The notes under the pieces: generated by a model
The model's database searches: none
What the model saw: the letters and a program-made list of their open reading frames with translations, nothing else
What the model was told of the DNA's origin: nothing
Translations under genes and position numbers: made by a program
Shown here: positions 1 to 6,219 of the stretch, one piece after another
Layout of the letters: each line of letters begins with the position of its first letter
Numbering within the stretch: the first letter of the stretch is position 1
Origin: JAFIHK01 sp041441455
GTDB lineage: Bacteria; Bacteroidota; Bacteroidia; Bacteroidales; UBA932
NCBI GenBank assembly: GCA_041441455.1
Contig: JASDTB010000103.1
Span: 1 to 7,923 of the forward strand
Direction: 5' to 3'
Length of the DNA stretch: 7,923 nucleotides

Positions 1-69
1 TTCAGGGATGGGATTAATGCGGGGAGTGATGTAACAATGGAGCCGTTTAAAGGAGTAAATGATATATAA
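1..69 (+). CDS. 3' end of probable initiating sugar-phosphate transferase (partial)
   Basis: Frame 1 is open from the first base to the TAA at 67-69 and encodes 22 residues ending in TMEPFKGVNDI. This resembles the C-terminal tail of Bacteroidota membrane sugar transferases of the PglC/WcaJ type, which commonly end in a short polar segment containing a TMxxFKG-like motif. Those enzymes move a sugar-1-phosphate from a UDP-sugar onto undecaprenyl phosphate at the inner membrane. No catalytic residues fall in the window, so the call rests on this tail and on the PglD- and PglE-like genes downstream, which usually accompany such a transferase. The hand-counted GC is about 39%, higher than much of the cassette that begins 3 bp after the stop codon. 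Confidence 0.6.
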   Translation, partial: FRDGINAGSDVTMEPFKGVNDI

Positions 70-72
70 CTT

Positions 73-714
73 ATGAAAGATATTGCAATATATGGGGCAG
101 GAGGTTTAGGAAGAGAGATTGCCTGTTTGATTAACATAATCAATAATAAAGAGCCCCAATGGAACTTGATTGGGTTTTTTGATGACGGAATTGAGAAAGG
201 GTCAAGAAATGAATATGGTGTTGTGCTTGGTGGAATCGATGAATTAAATAGTTATCCTGAAGAACTCGCTATAGTTATTGCGATTGCTTCTCCCAAAACG
301 GTTGAAATAATAGTAAATAAAATTCATTCTGACAATATCTATTTTCCTAACATTATTGCGCCCGATTTGTTATACTTAGACATAAACAATATGTCTCTTG
401 GACAAGGAAATATAATTGGCATGAAGTGTACAATAAGTTGCAATGTCCATATTAATAATTTTAACTTGTTAAATGGTTCAGTTGGCATAGGTCATGACAC
501 TATTGTGGGAAGTTATAACTCTTTTATGCCGGGCGTTAAAATATCAGGGGAGGTAAATATTGGAGACAGAAACTTCTTCGGCACCAATTCTGTGGTTTTA
601 CAACAGATAAGTATTGGTAACAACACAATTGTAGGTGCCAGTAGTCTTATTTTAAGAAAAACTAAAGACGGGATGACATATGTTGGGAATCCTGCATCAA
701 TTATAAAATACTAA
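73..714 (+). CDS. NeuD/PglD-family sugar O/N-acyltransferase
   Basis: This 213-residue protein has the two-part structure of the NeuD/PglD family. The N-terminus is Rossmann-like, with GAGGLGRE at residues 8-15 for UDP-sugar binding. It is followed by a left-handed beta helix of hexapeptide repeats from about 105 to 195, and the protein ends in GNPASIIKY, the usual GxPAk/r-type tail. His141, in GIGHDTIVG, aligns by eye with the catalytic histidine of PglD, and Asp142 follows it. Family members N-acylate the 4-amino group of UDP-4-amino-4,6-dideoxy sugars using acetyl-CoA, or O-acetylate sialic acid. The gene starts 3 bp after the upstream stop and is followed 17 bp later by an ACP gene, so the acyl donor here may be an acyl-ACP made by the cassette rather than acetyl-CoA; that is inference. 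A GC-richer remnant of a second PglD lies at 6033-6152, suggesting this copy arrived with the cassette. Confidence 0.85.
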   Translation: MKDIAIYGAGGLGREIACLINIINNKEPQWNLIGFFDDGIEKGSRNEYGVVLGGIDELNSYPEELAIVIAIASPKTVEIIVNKIHSDNIYFPNIIAPDLLYLDINNMSLGQGNIIGMKCTISCNVHINNFNLLNGSVGIGHDTIVGSYNSFMPGVKISGEVNIGDRNFFGTNSVVLQQISIGNNTIVGASSLILRKTKDGMTYVGNPASIIKY

Positions 715-731
715 TTAAAACAAATACAATT

Positions 732-962
732 ATGAATAAAGAAGAATTCGTGCAAAATATTGCTAATCAATTTGACGAAACAGACCCTTCGCTTTTTAAA
801 ACTGATACGGAATTTAAACAGTTAGACGAGTGGAGTTCATTGATAGCTTTGTCAATAATAGCAATGGCAGATGAGTCTTATAATGTTAAGTTAAAAGGCG
901 ATGATATAAGAAATTCAAGAACAATTAATGATTTATTTGAAGTTGTTAATTCAAGACTATAA
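732..962 (+). CDS. Acyl carrier protein (ACP 1)
   Basis: This acidic 76-residue protein has the size and four-helix pattern of an ACP. The start of helix 2 reads LDEWSSLIALSIIAMAD at residues 31-47. Ser36, directly before Leu37, is the expected 4'-phosphopantetheine attachment site. The residue before it is Ser instead of the Asp of the classical DSL motif, and a Trp sits two places upstream, as seen in carrier proteins of specialised clusters rather than in the FabD/FabF-type housekeeping ACP. The KAS III gene starts 2 bp after its stop, indicating tight translational coupling. The likely role is to carry the growing acyl chain made by the neighbouring KAS III and SDR enzymes in the cytoplasm. 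No phosphopantetheinyl transferase is encoded in the window, so a chromosomal one must serve it. Confidence 0.85.
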   Translation: MNKEEFVQNIANQFDETDPSLFKTDTEFKQLDEWSSLIALSIIAMADESYNVKLKGDDIRNSRTINDLFEVVNSRL

Positions 963-964
963 TT

Positions 965-2020
965 ATGGCTTTTTTAGATATTAATAATGTTAAAATAACA
1001 GGAATCTCAGCTTGTGTTCCTCTAAAATCTGAAGAGAATAATGGTCTAGAACTTTTTGATTCTATTGAAGATGGTCAAAAATTTATTAACTCAACAGGGG
1101 TTGAACGCAGAAGGATCGCAAATGAAAGTATTACAACATCCGATTTGTGTTTTTACGCAGCCGAGAAACTTATTGAGGAAGTTGGATGGGAAAAAGAGAG
1201 CATAGATTGCCTTGTGTTTGTCTCACAAACTCCAGATTACATCTTACCTGCTACATCCTGTATTTTGCAAGATAGGCTTAAGCTTTCTGAGGAGTGTTAT
1301 ACTTTAGATATCTCCCTGGGATGTAGTGGATGGGTTTATGGTATGAGCGTAATATCTAACTTAATATCGAATGGTAGTATAAAGCGAGGACTATTACTTT
1401 GTGGCGACACAACATTGAGATCCGCTTCAAGGCTTGATAAAAGTACATATCCTTTATTTGGTGACGCTGGCACAGCTACTGCACTATGTCATTCGTTTGG
1501 TAAAGTGATGAATTATCATTTGGCAACGGATGGAAGTGGTTATAATGCCATTATAATTCCTGATGGTGGATACAGAAACCCTTTTACCGTGGATTCCCTT
1601 ATTTATAAAGAGATTGAGCCTGGCATAAAAAGACATAATTTACATTCTATCTTGAACGGGATGGATGTTTTTTCTTTTGGAATTACTAAAGCTCCCCAGT
1701 CTATCAATATGTTATTAGATAAAATTTCTAAACAGAGGGAGGAAATTGATTACTTTACTTTTCATCAGGCAAACAAATTTATGAATGAAAAGATTAGAAA
1801 AAAACTGAAGTTAGAGGTTGCACAAGTACCATATTCACTTACAAATTTTGGAAACACAAGCTCTGCATCGATTCCAATTACAATGGTAACAGAATTAAGA
1901 GAAGAATTAAAAACAAAAAAGCTTAAGCACATAGCTTGCGGCTTTGGCGTAGGTTTGTCATGGGGAAGTATATATTTTGAAACTGAAGAAATAATCGTTC
2001 CTAAACTATTGGAAATTTAA
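965..2020 (+). CDS. 3-oxoacyl-ACP synthase III (FabH-like), copy 1
   Basis: This 351-residue thiolase-fold protein is slightly longer than E. coli FabH (about 317). The full Cys-His-Asn triad is visible: Cys120 in SLGCSGWVYG, His267 in FHQAN and Asn297 in NFGNTSSAS. The C-terminal GFGVGLSWGS loop (326-335) is also typical. Such enzymes condense a short acyl starter with malonyl-ACP to give a 3-oxoacyl-ACP; some family members instead transfer acyl groups to oxygen or nitrogen. A close paralogue lies at 2788-3840 and shares the block VFVSQTPDYILPATS almost unchanged. The two differ beside the catalytic cysteine (SLGCSGW here, HYGCSGY there), which suggests different substrates. Because an ACP gene precedes it and a ketoreductase-type SDR follows 7 bp later, it probably performs one condensation in a dedicated acyl pathway, not bulk fatty-acid initiation. 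Confidence 0.9.
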   Translation: MAFLDINNVKITGISACVPLKSEENNGLELFDSIEDGQKFINSTGVERRRIANESITTSDLCFYAAEKLIEEVGWEKESIDCLVFVSQTPDYILPATSCILQDRLKLSEECYTLDISLGCSGWVYGMSVISNLISNGSIKRGLLLCGDTTLRSASRLDKSTYPLFGDAGTATALCHSFGKVMNYHLATDGSGYNAIIIPDGGYRNPFTVDSLIYKEIEPGIKRHNLHSILNGMDVFSFGITKAPQSINMLLDKISKQREEIDYFTFHQANKFMNEKIRKKLKLEVAQVPYSLTNFGNTSSASIPITMVTELREELKTKKLKHIACGFGVGLSWGSIYFETEEIIVPKLLEI

Positions 2021-2027
2021 GTTTAAT

Positions 2028-2780
2028 ATGAATCATTACAATCCTTTTTCATTAGAGAACAAAACTATTTTAGTCACAGGTGCTTCCTCCGGAATTGGGA
2101 AAGCCATTGCTATTGAGTGTTCAAAGATGGGCGCAAATGTCATAGTAACAGCAAGAAACGAGGAACGTTTAAAAGAAACTTTTTCTTTACTTAGGGGAAA
2201 TAATAACAATATTATAATTGCAGACCTTACCGATGAAAGAGATTTAGATTTTATCGTAAAGAATCTCGCTGAATTAGATGGATTGGTTCATTGTGCTGGT
2301 ATGACAATGTCAAAACCCTTCCAGTTTTATTCCAAAGATAAAATTGATACAATAATGGGTGTTAATTTTTTTTCGCCTCTTTTATTGACTCAAATGCTCT
2401 TAAAGGCAAAAAAGATAAAAAGACAATCATCTATAGTATTTATATCCTCAATATCTGGCGTTTATGTGGCTAATGTTGGGAACAGCATGTATTCTGCTTC
2501 AAAGGGAGCAATTAATGGCCTAATAAAGGGATTGGCATTAGAATTAGCTCCCAAAAACATTCGAGTTAATTCTGTTAACCCAGGTATGGTAGAAACAAAC
2601 ATAATTTCTAGCGGGGTTTTAAGTGATGAGCAATTAGATGAAGATAAAAAAAGATATCCATTAAAAAGATATGGCAGTCCTATTGAGATCGCTTACGCAG
2701 TTGTTTATCTTTTATCTGATGCCAGCAGCTGGACAACTGGTTCAAACATTGTTATCGATGGCGGCTTTACATTATTGTAA
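2028..2780 (+). CDS. SDR family oxidoreductase, FabG-like 3-oxoacyl-ACP reductase (SDR 1)
   Basis: This 250-residue protein has the classical SDR fold and length. The cofactor motif TGASSGIG is at residues 17-24. Arg43 just after the second strand (TARNEER) favours NADPH. The catalytic set is Asn113, Ser141, Tyr155 and Lys159 (YSASK). The NPGMVET segment (184-190) and the ending VIDGGFTLL are also typical of FabG-like enzymes. The usual NNAG motif is replaced by HCAG at 88-91, an unusual but tolerated change. FabG-type SDRs reduce 3-oxoacyl-ACP to 3-hydroxyacyl-ACP. Its place between two KAS III genes supports reduction of the ketosynthase product, though an SDR acting on a nucleotide sugar cannot be excluded by sequence alone. 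Confidence 0.85.
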   Translation: MNHYNPFSLENKTILVTGASSGIGKAIAIECSKMGANVIVTARNEERLKETFSLLRGNNNNIIIADLTDERDLDFIVKNLAELDGLVHCAGMTMSKPFQFYSKDKIDTIMGVNFFSPLLLTQMLLKAKKIKRQSSIVFISSISGVYVANVGNSMYSASKGAINGLIKGLALELAPKNIRVNSVNPGMVETNIISSGVLSDEQLDEDKKRYPLKRYGSPIEIAYAVVYLLSDASSWTTGSNIVIDGGFTLL

Positions 2781-2787
2781 ATAAATA

Positions 2788-3840
2788 ATGAAAACAATAA
2801 TCTCAAATTTAAATATAGCTAGTATTGCTTCATATCTTCCCAATGAAGTGTTAGAATTAAACACATTATCTTCTCTATATGGTGAAAAAGAAGTAAAAAG
2901 GATAATAAGTGCCACAGGTGTCGAAAGAGTATATATTGCTAACGAAAACGAGACCTCTTCCGATATGTGTTTTCATGCTGCAGAAAATTTAATAGAAGAG
3001 GGAAATATTTGCAGGAATAGTATTGACGGATTAGTATTTGTTTCTCAAACTCCTGATTACATTCTTCCTGCAACTTCAATCATACTGCAAGATCGCTTAG
3101 GTTTGAAGCAGGATACTGTTTGTATAGATATTCATTATGGGTGTTCAGGCTATATTTATGGAGTATTACAAGCTGCACTCTGGATTAATTCTGGTTTGTG
3201 TAAAACAGTATTGGTTCTGGCTGGAGATACTACATCCCGTATGATTAATAACCAAGATAAATCTTTAAGGATGGTTTTTGGTGATAGTGGAACAGCAACC
3301 TTAATAACTCAAGGAGTTGACAATATTGGCTTTAACATAATGAGTGATGGTAGTGGATATGACAAATTAATTATACCTGCAGGGGGATTCAGAAAGCCAC
3401 AATCAAATCAAACATCTCAAATAAAGTACGATGTTGATGGTAATGGAAGAACAGAGAATGATTTATTCATGGATGGAGCAGCAATATTCAATTTTGCAAT
3501 ATCAAATGTGCATAATAACATCAATGAACTAATTGAATTTATGTCATGGGATAAGCAAGATGTGAACAAATATATTCTTCATCAAGCCAATAATTTTATG
3601 GTTGATTATGTAAGAAAGAAATTAAAAGTAGAAAAAGAGCTTGTTCCTATAGATGTAAAAGATTTTGGAAATACCGGTCCTTCAACAATTCCTCTACTAT
3701 TATCTCATTTATATTATAAAGAGAAACCAAATCTTGAAAAAACAATTCTCAGTGGCTTTGGAGTTGGACTCTCATGGGGTTCTATTGCGTGTAATTTAAA
3801 TAAAACCAATTTTTATAAACCAATAAGTTGTATTAAATGA
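2788..3840 (+). CDS. 3-oxoacyl-ACP synthase III (FabH-like), copy 2
   Basis: This 350-residue KAS III has an intact triad: Cys119 in HYGCSGYIYG, His265 in LHQAN and Asn295 in DFGNTGPST. The GFGVGLSWGS loop sits at 323-332. It is collinear with copy 1 over its whole length, and by eye about half of the residues match, including VFVSQTPDYILPATS and ILQDRL. Synonymous positions have diverged, so the duplication is not recent. His116 and Tyr117 beside the active cysteine replace Ser117 and Leu118 of copy 1, so the acyl pocket or entrance may differ. It starts 7 bp after SDR 1, and its stop overlaps the ATG of ACP 2 (ATGA at 3837-3840), tying it most closely to that carrier. The probable role is a second condensation, or use of a different starter. 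Confidence 0.9.
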   Translation: MKTIISNLNIASIASYLPNEVLELNTLSSLYGEKEVKRIISATGVERVYIANENETSSDMCFHAAENLIEEGNICRNSIDGLVFVSQTPDYILPATSIILQDRLGLKQDTVCIDIHYGCSGYIYGVLQAALWINSGLCKTVLVLAGDTTSRMINNQDKSLRMVFGDSGTATLITQGVDNIGFNIMSDGSGYDKLIIPAGGFRKPQSNQTSQIKYDVDGNGRTENDLFMDGAAIFNFAISNVHNNINELIEFMSWDKQDVNKYILHQANNFMVDYVRKKLKVEKELVPIDVKDFGNTGPSTIPLLLSHLYYKEKPNLEKTILSGFGVGLSWGSIACNLNKTNFYKPISCIK

Positions 3841-4058
3841 AACAAAGAGTTTGTGAAATAATCAATAAAATTCGAATTGATAAAGATTTAGATCCACTTG
3901 AAAAAATTGAGGATAGTGATTTACTTCGTGATAGAATTGGATTTACATCATTTGATCTCGCCACATTAACTGTTCTTATTGAAGATGAGTTTGGAGTTGA
4001 TATTTTTGAAGATGGTTTAGTTTCATCTGTTGGTGAAATTTATTCAAAGCTAGGCTAG
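3837..4058 (+). CDS. Acyl carrier protein (ACP 2)
   Basis: This 73-residue acidic protein has an ACP-like helix pattern. The segment IGFTSFDLATLTVLIEDEFG (34-53) carries the phosphopantetheine-site candidate Ser38 in the form TSF, not the classical DSL, and is followed by the conserved helix-2 acidic and hydrophobic pattern ending in EDEFGV. It is not a close copy of ACP 1 (732-962), so the two carriers probably have separate origins or partners. Its start overlaps the KAS III stop by four bases, a typical coupling arrangement. The ligase gene follows, and the 23-bp gap between them is spanned by a mini-ORF (4059-4085). Likely partners are KAS III copy 2, the adjacent ligase (which could load it) and SDR 2. 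Confidence 0.82.
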   Translation: MKQRVCEIINKIRIDKDLDPLEKIEDSDLLRDRIGFTSFDLATLTVLIEDEFGVDIFEDGLVSSVGEIYSKLG

Positions 4059-4085
4059 ATGAAACTTTTAAACAATCTAAAATGA
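4059..4085 (+). other. Eight-codon mini-ORF bridging ACP 2 and the ligase
   Basis: Directly after the TAG of ACP 2 an ATG opens an eight-codon frame (MKLLNNLK). Its TGA overlaps the ligase ATG at 4082 as ATGA. It fills the only real gap in this part of the operon. It may let ribosomes that stop at ACP 2 re-start and pass on to the ligase, which has no evident ribosome-binding site. This is seen directly as a reading frame; any function is inference, and such short frames arise by chance. Confidence 0.25.
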
Positions 4086-5311
4086 GTGAAGATATTTTTT
4101 TAATTGATGATTTAAAAATATATACATACAACGAATTGTTTTCAGATATTGCTATAGAAAACTACTATTATCCTCTATTAAAAACTAATTCTTTATATGA
4201 TTTTTTTAAAAACCTTATCAAAGCAATTAGTTCAAATAGTTCAATTACACTTCTTGACTCTGACCTATCTGAACCAGAGTTGACTTCATTAAGTAATAGT
4301 GAAATAAACATGAAGGTAAGTGTAGATCCATTTTTATTTCTCTCTCATAAAGAATTAGTTGACAAATTTAAAAATTCATGTTCTGAAATAACACTATTCA
4401 CTTCTGGTACAACTGGACAACCAAAAAAAGTTTCACATAGTTATTCTACTTTATCGAGAAATTCTAGAGTCGCTGAAAAGTATAAAGGACATATTTGGGC
4501 ATTTGCATATAATCCTACTCACATGGCTGGTTTGCAAGTTTTTTTTCAAGCCTTTTTAAATTGCAATATTCTTATTAATGTTTTCGGCAAGGATAGAAAT
4601 TTTATTTATAGCCAAATAAATAAATTTCTAATAACTCATATCTCAGCCACTCCAACGTTCTATAGACTTCTATTGCCTTTTGAAAATCAGTACATGTGTG
4701 TTGAACGAATCACTTTTGGGGGCGAAAAATCAGATATAAAATTATATAGCAGCATCCAGCAAATTTTTCCTAATGCTAAAATTAATAATATTTACGCATC
4801 TACAGAAGCTGGATCATTATTCTCAACTTATGGAGAACTTTTTAAAATTCCTGACAACATTAAAAAGTTAGTAAAGATACAAGATAATGAGATTCTTATC
4901 CATAAATCTCTTTTGGGTTATTCTGAAAGTTTTATTTTTGAAGATGGCTTCTACCGTACAAATGATTTAATAGAGTGGGAAAACGAAAGCAAAGGATTAT
5001 TTAGATTTAAAAACAGGAAGAATGAACTAATAAATGTTGGTGGATATAAAGTAAACCCTTCTGAAATTGAGTGTGAAATATTAAAAATTGAAGGTATTCA
5101 ACAAGCATTAGTATATGGTAGAAAAAATTCTATATTAGGTAACATTTTATGCGCGGATATTCAACTAATATCAAATCAAGAAAACTCAATATCTGAAAAA
5201 GATATAAAAAGACAATTAAGCATTAATTTACAGGATTTTAAAATACCCCGGATCATTAAATTTGTTGATACAATTTCAATGACAAGAACCGGAAAAATCA
5301 AAAGAACATGA
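4082..5311 (+). CDS. AMP-dependent acyl-CoA/acyl-ACP synthetase (ANL superfamily)
   Basis: The motifs of adenylate-forming enzymes are present in order: the phosphate loop FTSGTTGQPKK (106-116), the adenine-binding YASTEAG (238-244), YRTNDL with Asp295 for ribose binding (291-296), the hinge and core NRKNELINVGGYKVNPSEIE (311-330), and the catalytic lysine Lys405 in TRTGKIKR at the extreme C-terminus. At 409 residues it is shorter than usual acyl-CoA ligases (about 500 or more). The deficit lies in the N-terminal region before the phosphate loop, which resembles compact ligases such as MenE-like enzymes. It should activate a free carboxylic acid as an acyl-AMP and pass it to a thiol. The ACP encoded immediately upstream is the obvious acceptor, although CoA is possible. 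The stop overlaps the next ATG (ATGA, 5308-5311). This gene is visibly poorer in GC than the flanking backbone genes. Confidence 0.88.
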   Translation: MSEDIFLIDDLKIYTYNELFSDIAIENYYYPLLKTNSLYDFFKNLIKAISSNSSITLLDSDLSEPELTSLSNSEINMKVSVDPFLFLSHKELVDKFKNSCSEITLFTSGTTGQPKKVSHSYSTLSRNSRVAEKYKGHIWAFAYNPTHMAGLQVFFQAFLNCNILINVFGKDRNFIYSQINKFLITHISATPTFYRLLLPFENQYMCVERITFGGEKSDIKLYSSIQQIFPNAKINNIYASTEAGSLFSTYGELFKIPDNIKKLVKIQDNEILIHKSLLGYSESFIFEDGFYRTNDLIEWENESKGLFRFKNRKNELINVGGYKVNPSEIECEILKIEGIQQALVYGRKNSILGNILCADIQLISNQENSISEKDIKRQLSINLQDFKIPRIIKFVDTISMTRTGKIKRT

Positions 5312-6030
5312 ACATATTAGTAACAGGTGTTTCTCGTGGCGTGGGATTGGAAATATGCAGAACCTTACTAGAAAACGGACATACAGTTTATGGTATAGCA
5401 AGATCTCATTCTATTGAATTTGAATCACTCGAGAAGGACTTTCCCAACAATATTTTTTTTAAGAGTGTTGATTTAAGCAATGTCGAGAATATACATCAAG
5501 ATGTTTTCAAAGATTTCCTTTCCAATAAAATTCCAATTCATGGCTTGGTAAACAATGCGGGTGTAGCTTATGATGATATAATAACTAACATTAATATCAA
5601 AAGCTTAGGAATGATGTTTTCAACAAATGTTTTTACACCAATGATCCTAACAAAATATGCTATTCGAAATATGATTCTTCATAAAACTAAGGGTTCAATA
5701 ATTCACATCTCTTCAATAAGTGTACACACAGCATATAAAGGGTTGTCAATGTATGCTTCAAGTAAAGGTGCATTAGAAGCATTTTCTAAAGGTGTTTCAA
5801 GAGAATGGGGTGAACTAGGAATTAGATCAAATGTAATTGTCCCAGGTTTTATGGAAACTGCAATGAGTGCAACATTAACTAAAGAGCAGAAAAATCGAAT
5901 TTATAACAGAACATCTTTAAAAGAATCTACTAATATTAAATCTGTAGCAGAGACCGTATATTTTTTATTGTCTGATAAATCCTGCTCCATTACCGGGCAA
6001 AATATCTTCGTTGACTCAGGTACTATATAA
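5308..6030 (+). CDS. SDR family oxidoreductase, FabG-like (SDR 2)
   Basis: This 240-residue classical SDR carries TGVSRGVG at residues 6-13, Arg32 after strand 2 (NADPH preference), a canonical NNAG at 82-85, and the catalytic Asn107, Ser136, Tyr149 and Lys153 (YASSK). The end, SCSITGQNIFVDSGTI, is the usual SDR C-terminus, so the gene appears full length. It is not a close copy of SDR 1. It is translationally coupled to the ligase by an ATGA overlap. The probable role is reduction of a 3-oxoacyl-ACP made by the second KAS III, giving a hydroxyl group. The opposite direction, or a sugar substrate, remains possible. It is the last gene of the cassette: within about 3 bp of its TAA begins the remnant of another gene. 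Confidence 0.85.
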   Translation: MNILVTGVSRGVGLEICRTLLENGHTVYGIARSHSIEFESLEKDFPNNIFFKSVDLSNVENIHQDVFKDFLSNKIPIHGLVNNAGVAYDDIITNINIKSLGMMFSTNVFTPMILTKYAIRNMILHKTKGSIIHISSISVHTAYKGLSMYASSKGALEAFSKGVSREWGELGIRSNVIVPGFMETAMSATLTKEQKNRIYNRTSLKESTNIKSVAETVYFLLSDKSCSITGQNIFVDSGTI

Positions 6031-6032
6031 TC

Positions 6033-6152
6033 CCCGGAATAAAAATTGGCAAATGGAGTCTGGTGGCTGCCGGTGCTGTGGTGATGAGAGATATTCCGGA
6101 TAATGTTCTGGTAATGGGCAATCCGGCGAGGGTGGTGAAGCGGTTGAGGTAA
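6033..6152 (+). pseudogene. 3' remnant of a PglD-type acetyltransferase
   Basis: From about 6036 the + strand encodes 38 residues to the TAA at 6150-6152. The stretch begins GIKIGKWSLVAAGAVV, continues through RDIPDNVLVMGNPAR and ends VVKRLR. This is the last hexapeptide coil and C-terminal tail of a PglD/NeuD-like acetyltransferase, which would normally be about 200 residues long. No N-terminal domain or catalytic histidine is present: the reading frame is closed upstream by a TGA at 6012-6014 inside SDR 2. Hand-counted GC is about 50%, against about 29% for 3841-4020 in the cassette, so it belongs with the flanking backbone. It is best read as the stump of the original acetyltransferase gene after the cassette replaced its 5' four-fifths. 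Confidence 0.85.
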
Positions 6153-6188
6153 TTTAAACAATCAAATTAACTCATAAGTGAATTTTTA

Positions 6189-6219
6189 TTTGAAATTAAC
6201 TTTTAAATGAATACCTTTG
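6189..6219 (+). promoter_or_regulatory. Candidate Bacteroidota-type promoter for the TAC operon
   Basis: TTTG at 6189-6192 and TACCTTTG at 6212-6219 match the known Bacteroides consensus (TTTG at -33, TAnnTTTG at -7) with 19 bp between them. The difficulty is position: the -7 box lies inside the first codons of the toxin gene starting at 6207, so transcription would begin downstream of that ATG. Either the match is chance in AT-rich DNA, or translation from this transcript starts internally. The 54-bp gap 6153-6206 otherwise shows only a 9-bp direct repeat (AAATTAACT at 6164 and 6193). Confidence 0.25.

Noticed and set aside
965..3840. Housekeeping fatty-acid synthesis operon (fabH/fabG/acpP)
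   Set aside because: There are two KAS III and two unusual ACPs but no fabD, fabF or fabZ. The genes lie among polysaccharide genes with low GC and next to a sugar acyltransferase, so a dedicated decoration pathway fits better.
5901..6161. 86-residue open frame on the - strand
   Set aside because: It lies antisense to the end of SDR 2 and the PglD remnant, both of which have clear homology-like motifs on the + strand. The - strand product is His/Pro-rich at its N-terminus with no recognisable domain.
6164..6201. 9-bp direct repeat AAATTAACT as an antitoxin operator
   Set aside because: It is AT-rich low-complexity DNA where such matches occur by chance. There is no dyad symmetry, so it is mentioned only as context.
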